NCBI GenBank assembly: GCA_005406025.1
Contig: BGZK01000733.1
Coordinates: 186,001 to 250,000, forward strand
DNA length: 64,000 bases
From: Eumeta japonica
Lineage: Eukaryota; Arthropoda; Insecta; Lepidoptera; Psychidae
Reading direction: 5' to 3'
Position numbers and translations under genes: made by a program. The notes beneath the pieces are model-generated. The model searched no databases. It worked only from the letters and a program-made list of their open reading frames with translations, and was not told the origin of the DNA. Of the stretch, positions 1 to 10,052 are shown piece after piece (positions within the stretch are counted from its first letter, which is position 1; every line of letters begins with the position of its first letter).

Positions 1-2193
1 CGCGGGCGGCGCGGGCGGCCGCACGTGTTTTTGTAATAGAAGGTTGTCAGTTTTTTCGTCTAATTGTTCCGTCTAAGCCATCGAGTTTACATAGTACTTA
101 ACGTATAGAACATATCGATAGCTCTGTGCTAATTCTGTTGCTTGGAGTGTTAATTCGCGGAAATTCATAATTAGATGCTTGCCTGTAACATGCATTAACA
201 CGCAGCATGCAACCCACCGCTAGCCCTCGAATCTGTTCTTCCACTACGAATCCCAATCCGACCAATTGAATACTATTCGAGAGGATTGACAGATATCGCA
301 CAACTAAGCAATTGTTAGTATTTTGTTTATTTTAGACCGCTAAATAATTATAATGTTACTTTATGTAATTCTTTTTTGCGTATTATTATCAATACAATTA
401 TCAATCAATGCAATTGCATTGCGATACCTTTACATCTCATGGTCTTTCACGAGTACTGTTAACGTGTTTTACTCCTACTTTCGTTGAGTCTAATTAAAAG
501 TGGCTCCGAGGGGACAAGCGGCCGCCGCCCGCCCACCTCTGCACTGACTGTGGTCATCATATTTTGTAGGCGTATTTACCGTATTTTGACTTTTTGGTTC
601 ACTCGCGTGAACGTAGAATAAATTCTTACACACATATTATGTATCTTTTACGGACCTGAATCTCGATCAAAGTATCGCTTCAGATTTTCCTTTCGTTCCT
701 GGCCCGGATCCCCTAATTCGCGTTTAAGAACGTGAACACAGTGTGCCACTTTGACCGTACGTACTTACACGTTAATGTAAATTTAATGGAGCGATGAGGG
801 ATGTAAGAACCGCACGAAACGAGCTCCGACATGCCGCACGCATGCGCACAACACGATCACGATCCGAAATAGAATGCAGTTGTAAAATTTTTTTGAAGCA
901 TAATCGTAGAGAGAGGAATAAACTTGCTAAATCAGTCAGCATAAACACATCACACTGCGGGAATGCGCACGCGCCGGTGGGCGGCCGGCGCTGAGTTATT
1001 GCAGGCCGCCGACACGCGCCTATCGACGGCGCTGACGACGGAGCTTCCTCGTGGTACCGGTTTATTGCCGATTTCAGTGCCGCGGCCGCGCGTCGGTTCC
1101 GCGAGCGGCTCCGAACGCCCAAAACTCATTCTTGTAGCGCAGTGCTTAGGAACGAAAATTCGATTCATTAAATGGTCGTAACCGAGCTTTGTGCTAATTC
1201 TGCCTGTATTTTGCAAACGGTGTAGACGCAGCCGTCGTAGTACGTTTTAAAACGTATGAGTTGTGGCCGTGCGCGACCGGCACAGACGGCCCGGGCAGAC
1301 GCACGCCCGGCGCGGTGCTGGGGCACTTCAGACTACATGCGGGCGAACAAAGTGACGAGTTTGTAAGTGAAATCGAGTCGGACCGAATGTTTCGAACCTG
1401 CGATGGACACGTTGGAATGTCGACATTTTAACTTATGAAGGTATCCTTACCGATAGTTCTACTAACCTCGAATACTGTTGCCATATCAGGTTTTAAGTAT
1501 ATCACACTGCCGAGGCACGGCTCCGTAAGTCGATTTATTTCAGAAGGAACATTTTAAGCCTCAACCCCCGCGCCGATCCAGTGCGGGAGGTGCTTTCTCA
1601 AACACGATAAACGTGATGAAGTCCCAGTTCGCCGGCGAATAGTAAGTAGTCTTCTGGATTCGTAGACCGTGAAGACGTGCGGTCTCGATCCGGTTTCGGT
1701 CTCCGGTGCGAACGTCGATTTGAGGGAAACTTTCAAGTGGCTAGAGAAAAATGACATACCGCCCCGAACCGAGCTCGCGAGCGCCGGCGGACGGGGAATA
1801 TCGACGCGCAGCGCGCACGCCGCACCGTCTGCCGCGCGTGCAGTTTTTCGAGAGCGCCCGGATACGGAGCCCGTCAATGGACTCCCACGCGATACTTAAG
1901 CTTTATAAACACACCACGAAATGTTTGTGTTGATTGTCTAGTGTTAAACCTAGAACATCTAAACACCACTACGTTTCGGTGCGGGCCGGTGCGGGCCGGC
2001 GCGGGCGTCTGCAGTACGTCAAGCGCTCGTTAGGCATTCGTTAATGTAAATACGACTTCGCCTGCTCCGTGTTTTGATATAAAGGTTTTTATGCTAAGTT
2101 TGTGCAGAACGGAATCTATTCGTGCACCCTCCGCCGCGCGACCGCACGCCCGCCCCGCAACCACACGCCATCCGTGCTCGTCATAAACTTATT
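1..2193. other. Unannotated DNA with GC-rich islands
   Basis: No convincing exon was found. GC-rich and CpG-rich stretches lie at about 510-540, 960-1135, 1225-1345, 1770-1885, 1975-2030 and 2120-2180 within AT-rich sequence. The open frames here (for example 1554-1877 minus and 963-1181 plus) overlap each other on both strands in the islands, as GC-rich DNA does by chance, and resemble no family I know. At about 1001-1012 a TTATTGCAG acceptor-like site precedes a short open stretch, which is not enough to call an exon. The islands could be regulatory modules or 5' exons. Confidence 0.5.
1223..1256. promoter_or_regulatory. Candidate regulatory module with 16-bp palindrome (copy 1)
   Basis: A perfect palindrome TACGTTTTAAAACGTA lies at 1241-1256, just after GACGCAGCCGTCGTAG. 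A very similar arrangement (ACGCAGACGTGGTAGCGCG then TTTTAAAACG) is at 7522-7554. Both lie in GC-rich islands. A dimeric protein-binding site is possible, but the function is inferred only from the repetition. Confidence 0.25.
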
Positions 2194-2199
2194 ACTTCA

Positions 2200-2468
2200 T
2201 GTGGCGTATCCGGACTCCGTGTGTCGCGACGCTGTGAAGAATAATAAAGTTTGACAAGACAGAAATGTCATGACACCGACGTTTTTACGCGAACTATATT
2301 TTTGTGTTTTCGTATTTAATTACTTTATCTTTATCAAGACCAGATTATAATTATTTTAGTTAAACAATATGTTGTGTACGTGTTTATCAATTTATGTAGT
2401 ATGTACAGTGCCACACCGAGGTTGACACAAACTGTTTGGTGTTTTTCTTCCGCATTTTTACCTAAAAC
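2200..2468 (+). repeat. 5' LTR of the gypsy element
   Basis: Starts with TGTGGCGTATCC and ends about CCTAAAAC directly before the primer-binding site. An AATAAA at about 2243-2248 and a T-rich segment could serve in RNA processing. It matches the 3' LTR almost base for base; the differences are a T-run length, GGTG versus GGCG near the end, and one A in the terminal A-run. Confidence 0.93.
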
Positions 2469-2486
2469 TGGTGACCCCGACGTGAT
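2469..2486 (+). other. Primer-binding site, tRNA-Trp type
   Basis: TGGTGACCCCGACGTGAT follows the 5' LTR directly. It is complementary to the conserved 3' end of animal tRNA-Trp including CCA, the primer used by CsRn1-type elements. This site marks the LTR end and the direction of the element. Confidence 0.85.
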
Positions 2487-2528
2487 CGCTAAAATATACA
2501 AATAACAAAATATAAATATTTTATTAAA

Positions 2529-3379
2529 ATGCCAAGAACACAAAACAATGAAGATGCCGGATCTGATTCCATTGCCTCGCCCGGCACGTCTAACGAAGTT
2601 TGTCGACTTACTACAAAAATTCCACCGTTTTGGCCTGAAGAACCTATAATATGGTTTGCTCAAGTCGAAGGTCAGTTTATGAACGCCGGAATAACGGCAG
2701 ATTTGACAAAATATAATTATGTCATCGCACAATTAGACCAAACGCATCTACGAGAAGTCAAAGATATTATCGTAAACCCTCCAACGACTGGCAAATACGA
2801 AATATTAAAACAGAGCTTGTCAAACGTCTATCAGATTCGAAAGAGCGGAAACTAAAGCAACTTCTCATGCACGAGGAACTTGGCGACCGCAAACCTTCGC
2901 AATTTCTCCGCCACTTACAAGGCCTGGCCGGTCCCGACATCTCCAATGACTTACTCATCACAATATGGACAAGCCGCTTACCACAAAATATACAAACAGT
3001 CATCGCCGGGCAGACAGCACCTACTTTGGAGTTGCTCGCCGATTTGGCCGACCGAGTACACGAGATAGCTCCTCCATCCCTACAAGTCGCGTGCACTTCC
3101 ACCGTATCAGCCCATGCTTCCACACTAGAGAACTTAACTAGTGAAATAGCTGAACTCAGACGTCAAATGAGGCAGCTGACTACTCATTCCTATCGCCAAT
3201 TGCGTCCAAAGTCACGTGGCCACCCCCAAGGACGCTCACGCAGCAAGTCTTGTACCAGATCCGACTCTAGCTACCGCAAATATCCTACATGCTGGTATCA
3301 CTCCCGATATGCGAACAAGGCCAATAAATGTGTCAAACCATGCGACTTCAAGGCGGAAAACACACCGGGCAGTCGCTAA
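2529..3379 (+). pseudogene. gag of the gypsy element (one frameshift)
   Basis: Gag capsid-nucleocapsid gene, which would package the element RNA. The ATG at 2529 opens a frame to 2855. A -1-type break near 2810-2860 moves the same protein to the frame at 2867-3379. The first part has the typical start of arthropod Gag proteins of this clade (PPFWPEEPIIWFAQVEGQF). The C-terminal part is basic (RSRSKS) and ends with a CHCC finger: Cys codon 3290, His 3299, Cys 3329, Cys 3341. The length, about 280 residues over both frames, is normal for the family. The break could be real decay or a sequencing indel, because the LTRs show little age. Confidence 0.85.
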
Positions 3380-3830
3380 TGGCGACAGACGGCTGCCCAA
3401 CGTACCTGGTCGCCTGTTTGTAACAGACCGCTGCACCAAAATGCAATTCCTCGTAGACACCGGAAGCGAGCTTTGCGTTTTCCACGCTCGGCCGTGCAAC
3501 AGCGACGTACAAGGACTACCTATCAATTGAGTGCTGCAAACGGAACAACTATAAATACTTACGGCTACGTCAACCTGGAGTTAAACTTATCATTACGTCG
3601 AGCCTATCCGTGGCGATTTGTCGTGGCTGATGTCACCAAACCTATAATTGGAGCAGACTTTCTCCAGTTTTACAATCTAATGGTGGATATCAGAAACCGC
3701 CGCTTAATCGACAACACCACAACTCTTTCTACATCGGGGTCAGATGCAACATCATCCAGCACGATATCTTCAGTGAAAATACTGCTCGGTGATACAAGAT
3801 ATGACAAACTTTTAGCGAAATTTCCCGATA
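3380..3830 (+). pseudogene. pol: aspartic protease segment (frameshifted)
   Basis: Retropepsin that would cleave Gag-Pol. The catalytic triplet is visible as DTGSE at 3456-3470 within FLVDTGSELCVF. The downstream flap-side motif IIGADFL lies at about 3646-3666 in another frame, so a break falls between about 3475 and 3530. The protease frame is also offset from gag, which ends at 3379. This offset may be the natural gag-pol shift of the element rather than damage. Confidence 0.8.
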
Positions 3831-4534
3831 TAACTCGACCTTCAGGCACTTTACGTAGTCCCAAGCATAACACTGTTCATTTTATAAAACCACCCCGCCC
3901 TCCTGTGTCCTGTCCACCACGTCGCTTGGCGCCAGACAAATTACAGATAGCTAAATGCGAATTCGAAGCTATGCTTAAAATGGTACTGCCCGACCTTCCG
4001 AAAGCTGCTGGTCGTCACCCTTCACCTCGCACCGAAGAAGGAATCAGGATGGAGACCCTGTGGCGACTATAGGATGTTAAATGCACGCACCATCCCTGAT
4101 CGATATCCCATCCGACATATTCAGGATTTTTCTCATAATATCACGGGTTCCAAGGTGTTCTCGACAATTGATTTGGTCAAAGCCTATAACCAAATTCCCG
4201 TAAACGGAGAAGATATCCCAAAACCGCCATTACGACTCCGTTTGGTTTATATGAGTTCCCGTATATGACATTTGGTTTACGTAATGCAGGTCAAACGTTC
4301 CAAAGATTCGTTGACGAACTTACAAGAGGTCTTAATTTCTGTTTCGCTTATCTTGACGATTTTTAGTTTACTCGAAAGATGAAGAAGAACACGAAAACAC
4401 CTGAAACAAATATTCGACAGAATGAGAGAATATGGAATGCTCATTAACACCAGCAAATGCGTTTTCGGAGCAGATAATGTTACCTTCTGGGTTATAACAT
4501 ATCAGCCAAAGGAGCAAAGCCACTGGAACAAAAA
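3831..4534 (+). pseudogene. pol: reverse transcriptase segment (several frameshifts)
   Basis: Reverse transcriptase fingers and palm. Successive frames carry a connecting region (to 4072), then ARTIPDRYPIRHIQDF and STIDLVKAYNQIPV (4080-4202), then FGLRNAGQTFQRFVDEL (about 4272-4323), and the catalytic YLDD at 4349-4360, followed at once by a stop in that frame. Breaks are near 3980-4075, 4225-4270, 4360-4365 and 4490-4500. All the family landmarks are present in the right order, so nothing large is missing. Confidence 0.85.
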
Positions 4535-5497
4535 GTGGAATCCATCAAAAACTTCCCTATACCTAAAACAGTGAAGGAACTACGTAGATTCTTAGGAATG
4601 ATAAACTTCTACCGTCGTTTTATACCTGATGCAGCACGAATTCAAGCCCCACTCAATGCCCTTCTCACTGGTTCAATTAAGAATTCGCACCCAATAAACA
4701 TCATAGGAGAGGCTCTAAAAGCATTCAACACCTGCAAGGATAGTTTATGTCATGCATCTCTCCTTGCACACCCAGACTGTGACGCGAAATTGAGCCTTGT
4801 CACAGATGCTTCAGACACGTCTTTGGGAGCAGTTCTTCAACAATATAAAGACAAAGCTTGGGAGCCCCTAGCATTTTACTCCCATAAACTTAGTCCAGCA
4901 CAGCGAAATTATTCCCCCTACGATCGCGAACTCTTAGCGATTTATGAAGCAATAAAACACTTTCGCCATATGCTAGAAGCGCGTGACTTTGTTATCTACA
5001 CAGATCACAAGCCACTTTGTCACGCTTTCAAGACGCGCAAGGACAAATGCTCACCCAGACAATACCGTCATCTCGACTTCATATCCCAATTTTCTACGGA
5101 TATCAGACATATATCTGGGCGAGACAATGTAGTAGCAGACACGCTGTCAAGAATTGAACAACTGGACAATGTCGTAGACTTTGTGAAATTAGCTAATGCA
5201 CAAGAATCCGACCCCGAGCTGGAACAGATCCTGAAAGATGGCTCTGCGTTACAACTCCAGAAAATACACGTACCTGGAACAAAAACAGACCTCTATTGCG
5301 ACTTCAGTACACCAGCCCAAAGACCTTTTGTTCCTATTAGCTTACGACGCCAAATATTCAACTGTCTACATTCTCTAAGTCACCCAGGCTCGAACGCGAC
5401 ATCAAAATTAGTTGCTGAACGCTACGTATGGCCTGGAATCAGAAAGATTGCAGAGATTGGACGCGAAAATGTTTACAATGCCAACGAACCAAAGTAA
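4535..5497 (+). pseudogene. pol: RT thumb, RNase H and integrase zinc module
   Basis: The longest intact pol frame, 320 codons. It begins at the RT thumb (VKELRRFLGMINFYRRFIPDA). RNase H follows, with TDASDTSLGAVLQQ, ELLAIYEAIKHFRHMLE and YTDHKPL, and then the integrase N-terminal histidines (HSLSHPGSN). The frame is lost just after VWPGIRK. The matching Cys pair (CLQC) of the HHCC zinc site appears in the next frame from about 5460, so one indel splits the zinc module. Confidence 0.9.
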
Positions 5498-6195
5498 CTC
5501 GCCATGTTATACCACCAACAGGCACATTCGAGCTACCTACGGCGCGTTTCCGTTTCGTTCACATAGACTTAATCGGACCAATGCCAATATCCAAAGGATA
5601 TCGTTACTGTCTTACAGCTGTTGACAGATACACGAGATGGCCAGAGGCGATACCGATCACAGATATCAACGCTGAGACTGTCGCCACTGCCTTACTAACC
5701 TGCTGGATATCAAGATTCGGTTGCCCAACAGATATAGTGACCGATCGCGGTAAACAGTTCGAATCCACGTTATTTCAACATCTGGCAAGAGTAGCTGGAT
5801 TTCACCACAGACGAACAACAGCATACCATCCAGCTTGTAACGGTCTGGTAGAACGCTTCCACCGCCAACTGAAAACAGCTATTACGTGCCATGCAAACGA
5901 ACATTGGACAGAATGCCTACCACTAGTCCTGTTGGGCGTAAGAAGCGCATATAAAGACGACCTAAAAGCATCCTGCGCTGAACTGGTATACGGGGAAACC
6001 CTCAGGCTACCAGGAGAATTTATTAGTCCAAGCCCTACTAAAATGACGGACATCTCGGACTATATAGCCCGACTCCGTTCATTTGTACGAAAACTCCAAC
6101 CATCCCCAGCATCACGTCATGGCGAACGCGCTACCTTTGTTTACAAAGATCTAGCTACGACAACTCACGTCTTTCTAAGAGGACACTATACGTAG
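5428..6195 (+). pseudogene. pol: integrase zinc Cys pair and DDE core
   Basis: This frame begins inside the integrase zinc module ([13 protein letters not shown]) and carries the catalytic core: first Asp in [10 protein letters not shown] (about 5555), second Asp in [10 protein letters not shown] (about 5740), and Glu in [12 protein letters not shown] (about 5840). Spacing is as in Ty3/gypsy integrases. It ends at 6195. The catalytic core itself is uninterrupted. Confidence 0.92.
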
Positions 6196-6472
6196 CTGTT
6201 TTCAACCTGCATATACGGGACCACACGAAGTATTAAAAGAGGAGACAAAATCTTTACCATTTTAGTCAATGGAAAACGAACGACAGTATCAATCGAAAGA
6301 ATAAAACCGGCCTACACTGTCGACGACGAATTACTAAATACTGTCCACACCACCACCAGAGAGCCTAAATCAGTCCCAGAACTAAACCCGGAACACAGAA
6401 ATATAAAAGAACACGTTCAGGACGCACAGTTAGATTCCCTGATTACTATCGCCCGTAGAACGGTCTCAGGGA
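6196..6472 (+). pseudogene. pol: integrase C-terminal GPY/F-like tail
   Basis: After another frame change, residual coding for the integrase C-terminal module is visible: a YTGPHEVL motif (about 6210-6235, GPY/F type), then IERIKPAY (about 6293-6316). The remaining frame runs on toward the 3' LTR. The polypurine tract before the 3' LTR is weak (CAGGGA at about 6467-6472). Confidence 0.65.
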
Positions 6473-6739
6473 TGTGGCGTATCCGGACTCCGTGTGTCGC
6501 GACGCTGTGAAGAATAATAAAGTTTGACAAGACAGAAATGTCATGACACCGACGTTTTTACGCGAACTATATTTTGTGTTTTCGTATTTAATTACTTTAT
6601 CTTTATCAAGACCAGATTATAATTATTTTAGTTAAACAATATGTTGTGTACGTGTTTATCAATTTATGTAGTATGTACAGTGCCACACCGAGGTTGACAC
6701 AAACTGTTTGGCGTTTTTCTTCCGCATTTTTACCTAAAC
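6473..6739 (+). repeat. 3' LTR of the gypsy element
   Basis: Begins TGTGGCGTATCC and ends CCTAAAC, followed by TTCACAG, which gives the second copy of the target duplication. It is 267 bases against 269 in the 5' LTR, with a single substitution. Confidence 0.93.
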
Positions 6740-6743
6740 TTCA

Positions 6744-8591
6744 CAGATAGCACTTCGTTTTCTTAGCACGATTTGCATATTAGGATACGAAATTAATTTA
6801 AAACTCTTACTTTATAGGATTATAAAAAACATTCCCGACAACCAATTCGACCACCTCGAAATAAATTTAAATTTTATTTATGAATGACATTACGGATTTC
6901 TATAGTATACCTAATATAAAGTATAAAGTTGCGCAACATTCAAAGGGCTCTCAGAAGCTGCGCGGGCGCAGTATCGGCTGTAATCATTACTGTCCATTAG
7001 GCCCTGCGCCGTCTAATTGGCCGATTAACAGGCCGCAATGGCGCCGCGGCGCTGTAAGCGCTTAAAAATAACTTATGTTCGCTTTCACCGACCTCTAGGC
7101 AGGGAACAGAGACACATAGGTGTAGAGGAGCACCTCGAATATGTAATATGAAGTCAATTAATGCATCGATATTTGAAATTTTTGCATTTTTTAAATGCAA
7201 TAGTTTATAAAAAAAAAGTAAAATATGATTTGGTACTAGTAGTTTTCCCGCCCGATTCGATGCGTGCAAATTTCCAGTTTAGCGATGATCAACCCCCATC
7301 ATTATCCGGATCCCGGTCTCGCTCTCTATCCCAATGCTGGTGCTGATACATATACCCCCTTCCCCAGCCCTTGAACGTCGCATTTTTTCAACGTGATTTT
7401 GCACGATAGATCAATTAAAAAAGTGGCTCTACGTAGATAAAGGCAATGCATATAGATAATAGCTATAGATAGGCACATAACCGAGTTTTTCCTTACTTCG
7501 GTCTATATTGAGCAAGATCCGTAAACGCAGACGTGGTAGCGCGTTTTAAAACGTGGGCTGTGCACGGCGGGCGAAGGGGCGGCGAGGCGTCTTCGGACGT
7601 AGAGACGCCGAGTTTAGATCGCGGCCGTACATTCATTTACCTAAATTTAAATTAAACTGCTAGCTCCAGATGTCGGAAAGTACGGTCATTGACAAACTGC
7701 AACCCGCACGGGGCGGCGCCGAGGGCGCGCCGCCGCACTCGGCGAGCGCCCCGAGTCCAGGTTGTAGTCTGTTTGGTTAAAACTCATCAAAAAAAAACCA
7801 GCGAATCGACGAATCTTAGAATCGCTAGTTACCGGTTATTTAACTAACGACTACTGAAGTGTGATCAGTGCTAGAGGCGGTCGATCGAACTGTATTCGAT
7901 TGGCGTAAATACTCCTTATATTTGACTAATGTTTATTTTGCAATTCTACCCTTACTTATTAATTTATAAATATTTAAAAATGGTTTTAATAATAATGGTA
8001 ATAAAAAAATCATCAATCATCTCGAGCGCTATAAAATATTACTGTCACGATTACACAGTAGGGTGAATGGTGCGGGCGCGGCCGCACCGTGAACCGGCGC
8101 TACTCGGATATCAGAAGTGGTGGTCGTCGGCGCTGTGCCGCTTGTGACCCAGCTTAATCGTCGCTTACCACATACCCACCGTGAAACACGAAGTCTGCCT
8201 GTAAGCGAGTCACGGCCCCGCCGCCCGCGCGCGACGCGTCCTAAGCTCCCCCCGCGGCCGCGCGTCGCGAATCGAAAGGCGGACGTGTGTATTTTGAGGA
8301 TTAAGCAATTAATTTTCTTTCATACATCATTTTTTCGACTTTAATTTAGCTTCTTAATATATTTTTGTACCAAATTTTTGATCTTAATTTTCAAAAGTGT
8401 CAAACTGTAATTAATACTTATTCATTGGGTTCTAATAAATAAGTATTAATAAATAAGTACTAAACAAAAACGTATCAAATAGTGTAAAAAATATGAATTC
8501 CTACAATTTTCCTCTGTGTCTCTTGAAACGGCCAATAGTTTAAGTATGCGAGACTTTCGCCATTACTCTCAAATTATTGTATGTTTTTCAG
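6744..8591. other. Unannotated DNA with GC islands
   Basis: AT-rich DNA with islands at about 6955-7060, 7550-7625, 7700-7760, 8070-8110 and 8205-8275. The 6955-7060 island carries TAATTGGCCGATTAACAGG next to GCAATGGCGCCGCGGCGC, which has the look of a conserved regulatory block. No exon can be supported. Confidence 0.45.
7522..7554. promoter_or_regulatory. Candidate regulatory module with palindrome (copy 2)
   Basis: ACGCAGACGTGGTAGCGCG is followed by the 12-bp palindrome CGTTTTAAAACG (7542-7553). It matches the module at 1223-1256 in order and spacing and also lies in a GC island. Confidence 0.25.
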
Positions 8592-8692
8592 ACAACAAAG
8601 TACACAATCAGGGCGACAAGAAGTTTTACCTGGATGTAGGACAGAATTATAAAAATCATAATAAATTCCACCATCATGGACGGACATCCTAA
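8592..8692 (+). CDS. Possible short terminal exon (unrecognised, uncertain)
   Basis: A good acceptor (ATGTTTTTCAG ending at 8591) is followed by an open stretch of 33 codons if entered in phase 1. It ends in TAA at 8690-8692, with AATAAA about 12 bases later (8705-8710). The peptide is polar and His-rich, including QGDKKFYLDVGQNYKN and HHH. It resembles no protein I can name. No upstream exon was found, and an open run of this length also arises by chance, so this is a prompt for transcript evidence. Confidence 0.15.
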
Positions 8693-8754
8693 GTTTACAT
8701 TTTAAATAAATAGTATAGACATAAGAGGAAAAATATAAGCTGGCTCCAAACAAA

Positions 8755-9460
8755 CGGCGATAGGACGCGCGCAGGCCCGCGCCCGCGCCCGCGCCGGTGT
8801 CGTGTGTCCTGACCGTTAGGCGCGCGCGGGCCCGCCGCGGTCCGTTGCCTGATTTTGTGGCACTGCCCTGTCTTTAAAGAAGGTATTCCATTTTTTAACT
8901 GAACCAGAGTGTTTTAAAATCAACTTTTTACTAGACAACTCGAACGCGAACGCTCGGGTTGAATCTAAATCATTTCAGAATGGTATCGTTGTATTAAATT
9001 AATTGACAAGTTATTGTTTTATGTTTTTTTAAAGAAATTGATGTTATTCCTAAATTTCATAATGTCTGCATAAGACTATGTCTATTCACGTCGGCGAATA
9101 ATTACGTAATAGATTTAATTCAAATTGAATAATAACTCTGAAAACAATCATTAGATCGATTCGCTAATTATAATTGGTTTATTCTAAATCTACATCCTGA
9201 AGTCGGAGCATCCCCGATACGGTCGAAGTTGATAGCGCGAGTGCGCGGTCCACTGACCGATTTAATCTGTTTAGCAGACGGCGCGCCCGCGCCCGCCTCG
9301 CACTCCCGCGCTCCTCGCCGACCCGCGCCCGCGCCGTGCGCTGCTGCGGCGAAATAAAAGCAAACAGCGGCAGAAGGTCGCGGAACTGACGGACGTGCCG
9401 TGTGTCCGCGCCCGCGCCGCTGTCCCACGGCAGCGGCGCGGGCGCACACCGCCAGGTTGA
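8755..9460. other. Two GC-rich islands
   Basis: The first is at about 8760-8860, with alternating GCGCCCGC runs. The second is at about 9280-9450, with more than 70% G+C over its core. Overlapping ORFs on both strands (9168-9539 minus, 9402-9662 plus) are open because of composition and have no domain. Confidence 0.45.
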
Positions 9461-9998
9461 CGATAGACAAATAAAAAAAATCGACTACGCAGAAGTAAAA
9501 AAAAAACTTAGACACGAGATGATAAAAAAAACGATCCAATCAAATATTGTAATTATTAGGTACGTCAATAAAATATACGTAAAATACGTAATCCTGCCTT
9601 TGATGCCGCAGTCGAGCAAAGGGACTCTGGGCGTTCGAAGAAGATTCTGGAGAATTAATTAGAATAATATCAGCCGTCAGAACTGCTGCTAGGTGCAATG
9701 ATTTCAGTTTATTACCATTTGTCATTTCAAATTATTTTTAAACGTAGCAGTTGTATATATTTTTGTGATCGCCTCTTAAAACATTTTACGTTGATAGCGC
9801 ATCCGATGTGTTCGGAAGAAAAAAACTTTCAAGGCGCGTGATTTGGTGTCATAAATGGTCATTCTGATTTTTTTTAAATTTTAATATACCCAGTGAGACT
9901 CAAGCCATTAATACAAATCTAACAATAATAGCTCATCGAAGTTAACTTATGACTTTAGTAGCTACGAGGAACATACAAATGAATATACATGCATACTT

Positions 9999-10008
<10 letters not shown>
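9461..10008. other. AT-rich DNA, nothing recognised
   Basis: No gene, RNA or repeat family recognised. The 78-codon frame that crosses the following AC repeat is an artefact of the repeat. Confidence 0.5.

Positions 10009-10044
<36 letters not shown>
10009..10044. repeat. (AC)n microsatellite
   Basis: About 18 uninterrupted AC units, preceded by ATACACAT and followed by ATACACGT. Confidence 0.95.

Positions 10045-10052
<8 letters not shown>

Larger units (their letters stand above)
2200..6739 (+). mobile_element. Ty3/gypsy LTR retrotransposon, CsRn1-like, frameshifted
   Basis: This is a full-length LTR element of about 4.5 kb: LTR, primer-binding site, gag, pol (protease, reverse transcriptase, RNase H, integrase), LTR. 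The PBS matches the 3' end of tRNA-Trp, and the Gag zinc finger is of the CHCC type (CX2HX9CX3C) rather than CCHC. Both are known features of the CsRn1 clade. The host sequence ACTTCA occurs immediately before the 5' LTR (2194-2199) and across the end of the 3' LTR (6738-6743), giving a target duplication of 4-6 bp (at least TTCA). The two LTRs differ by one substitution and two single-base indels, so insertion was recent, yet the coding region has at least six reading-frame breaks. The copy as written is non-autonomous. Confidence 0.95.
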
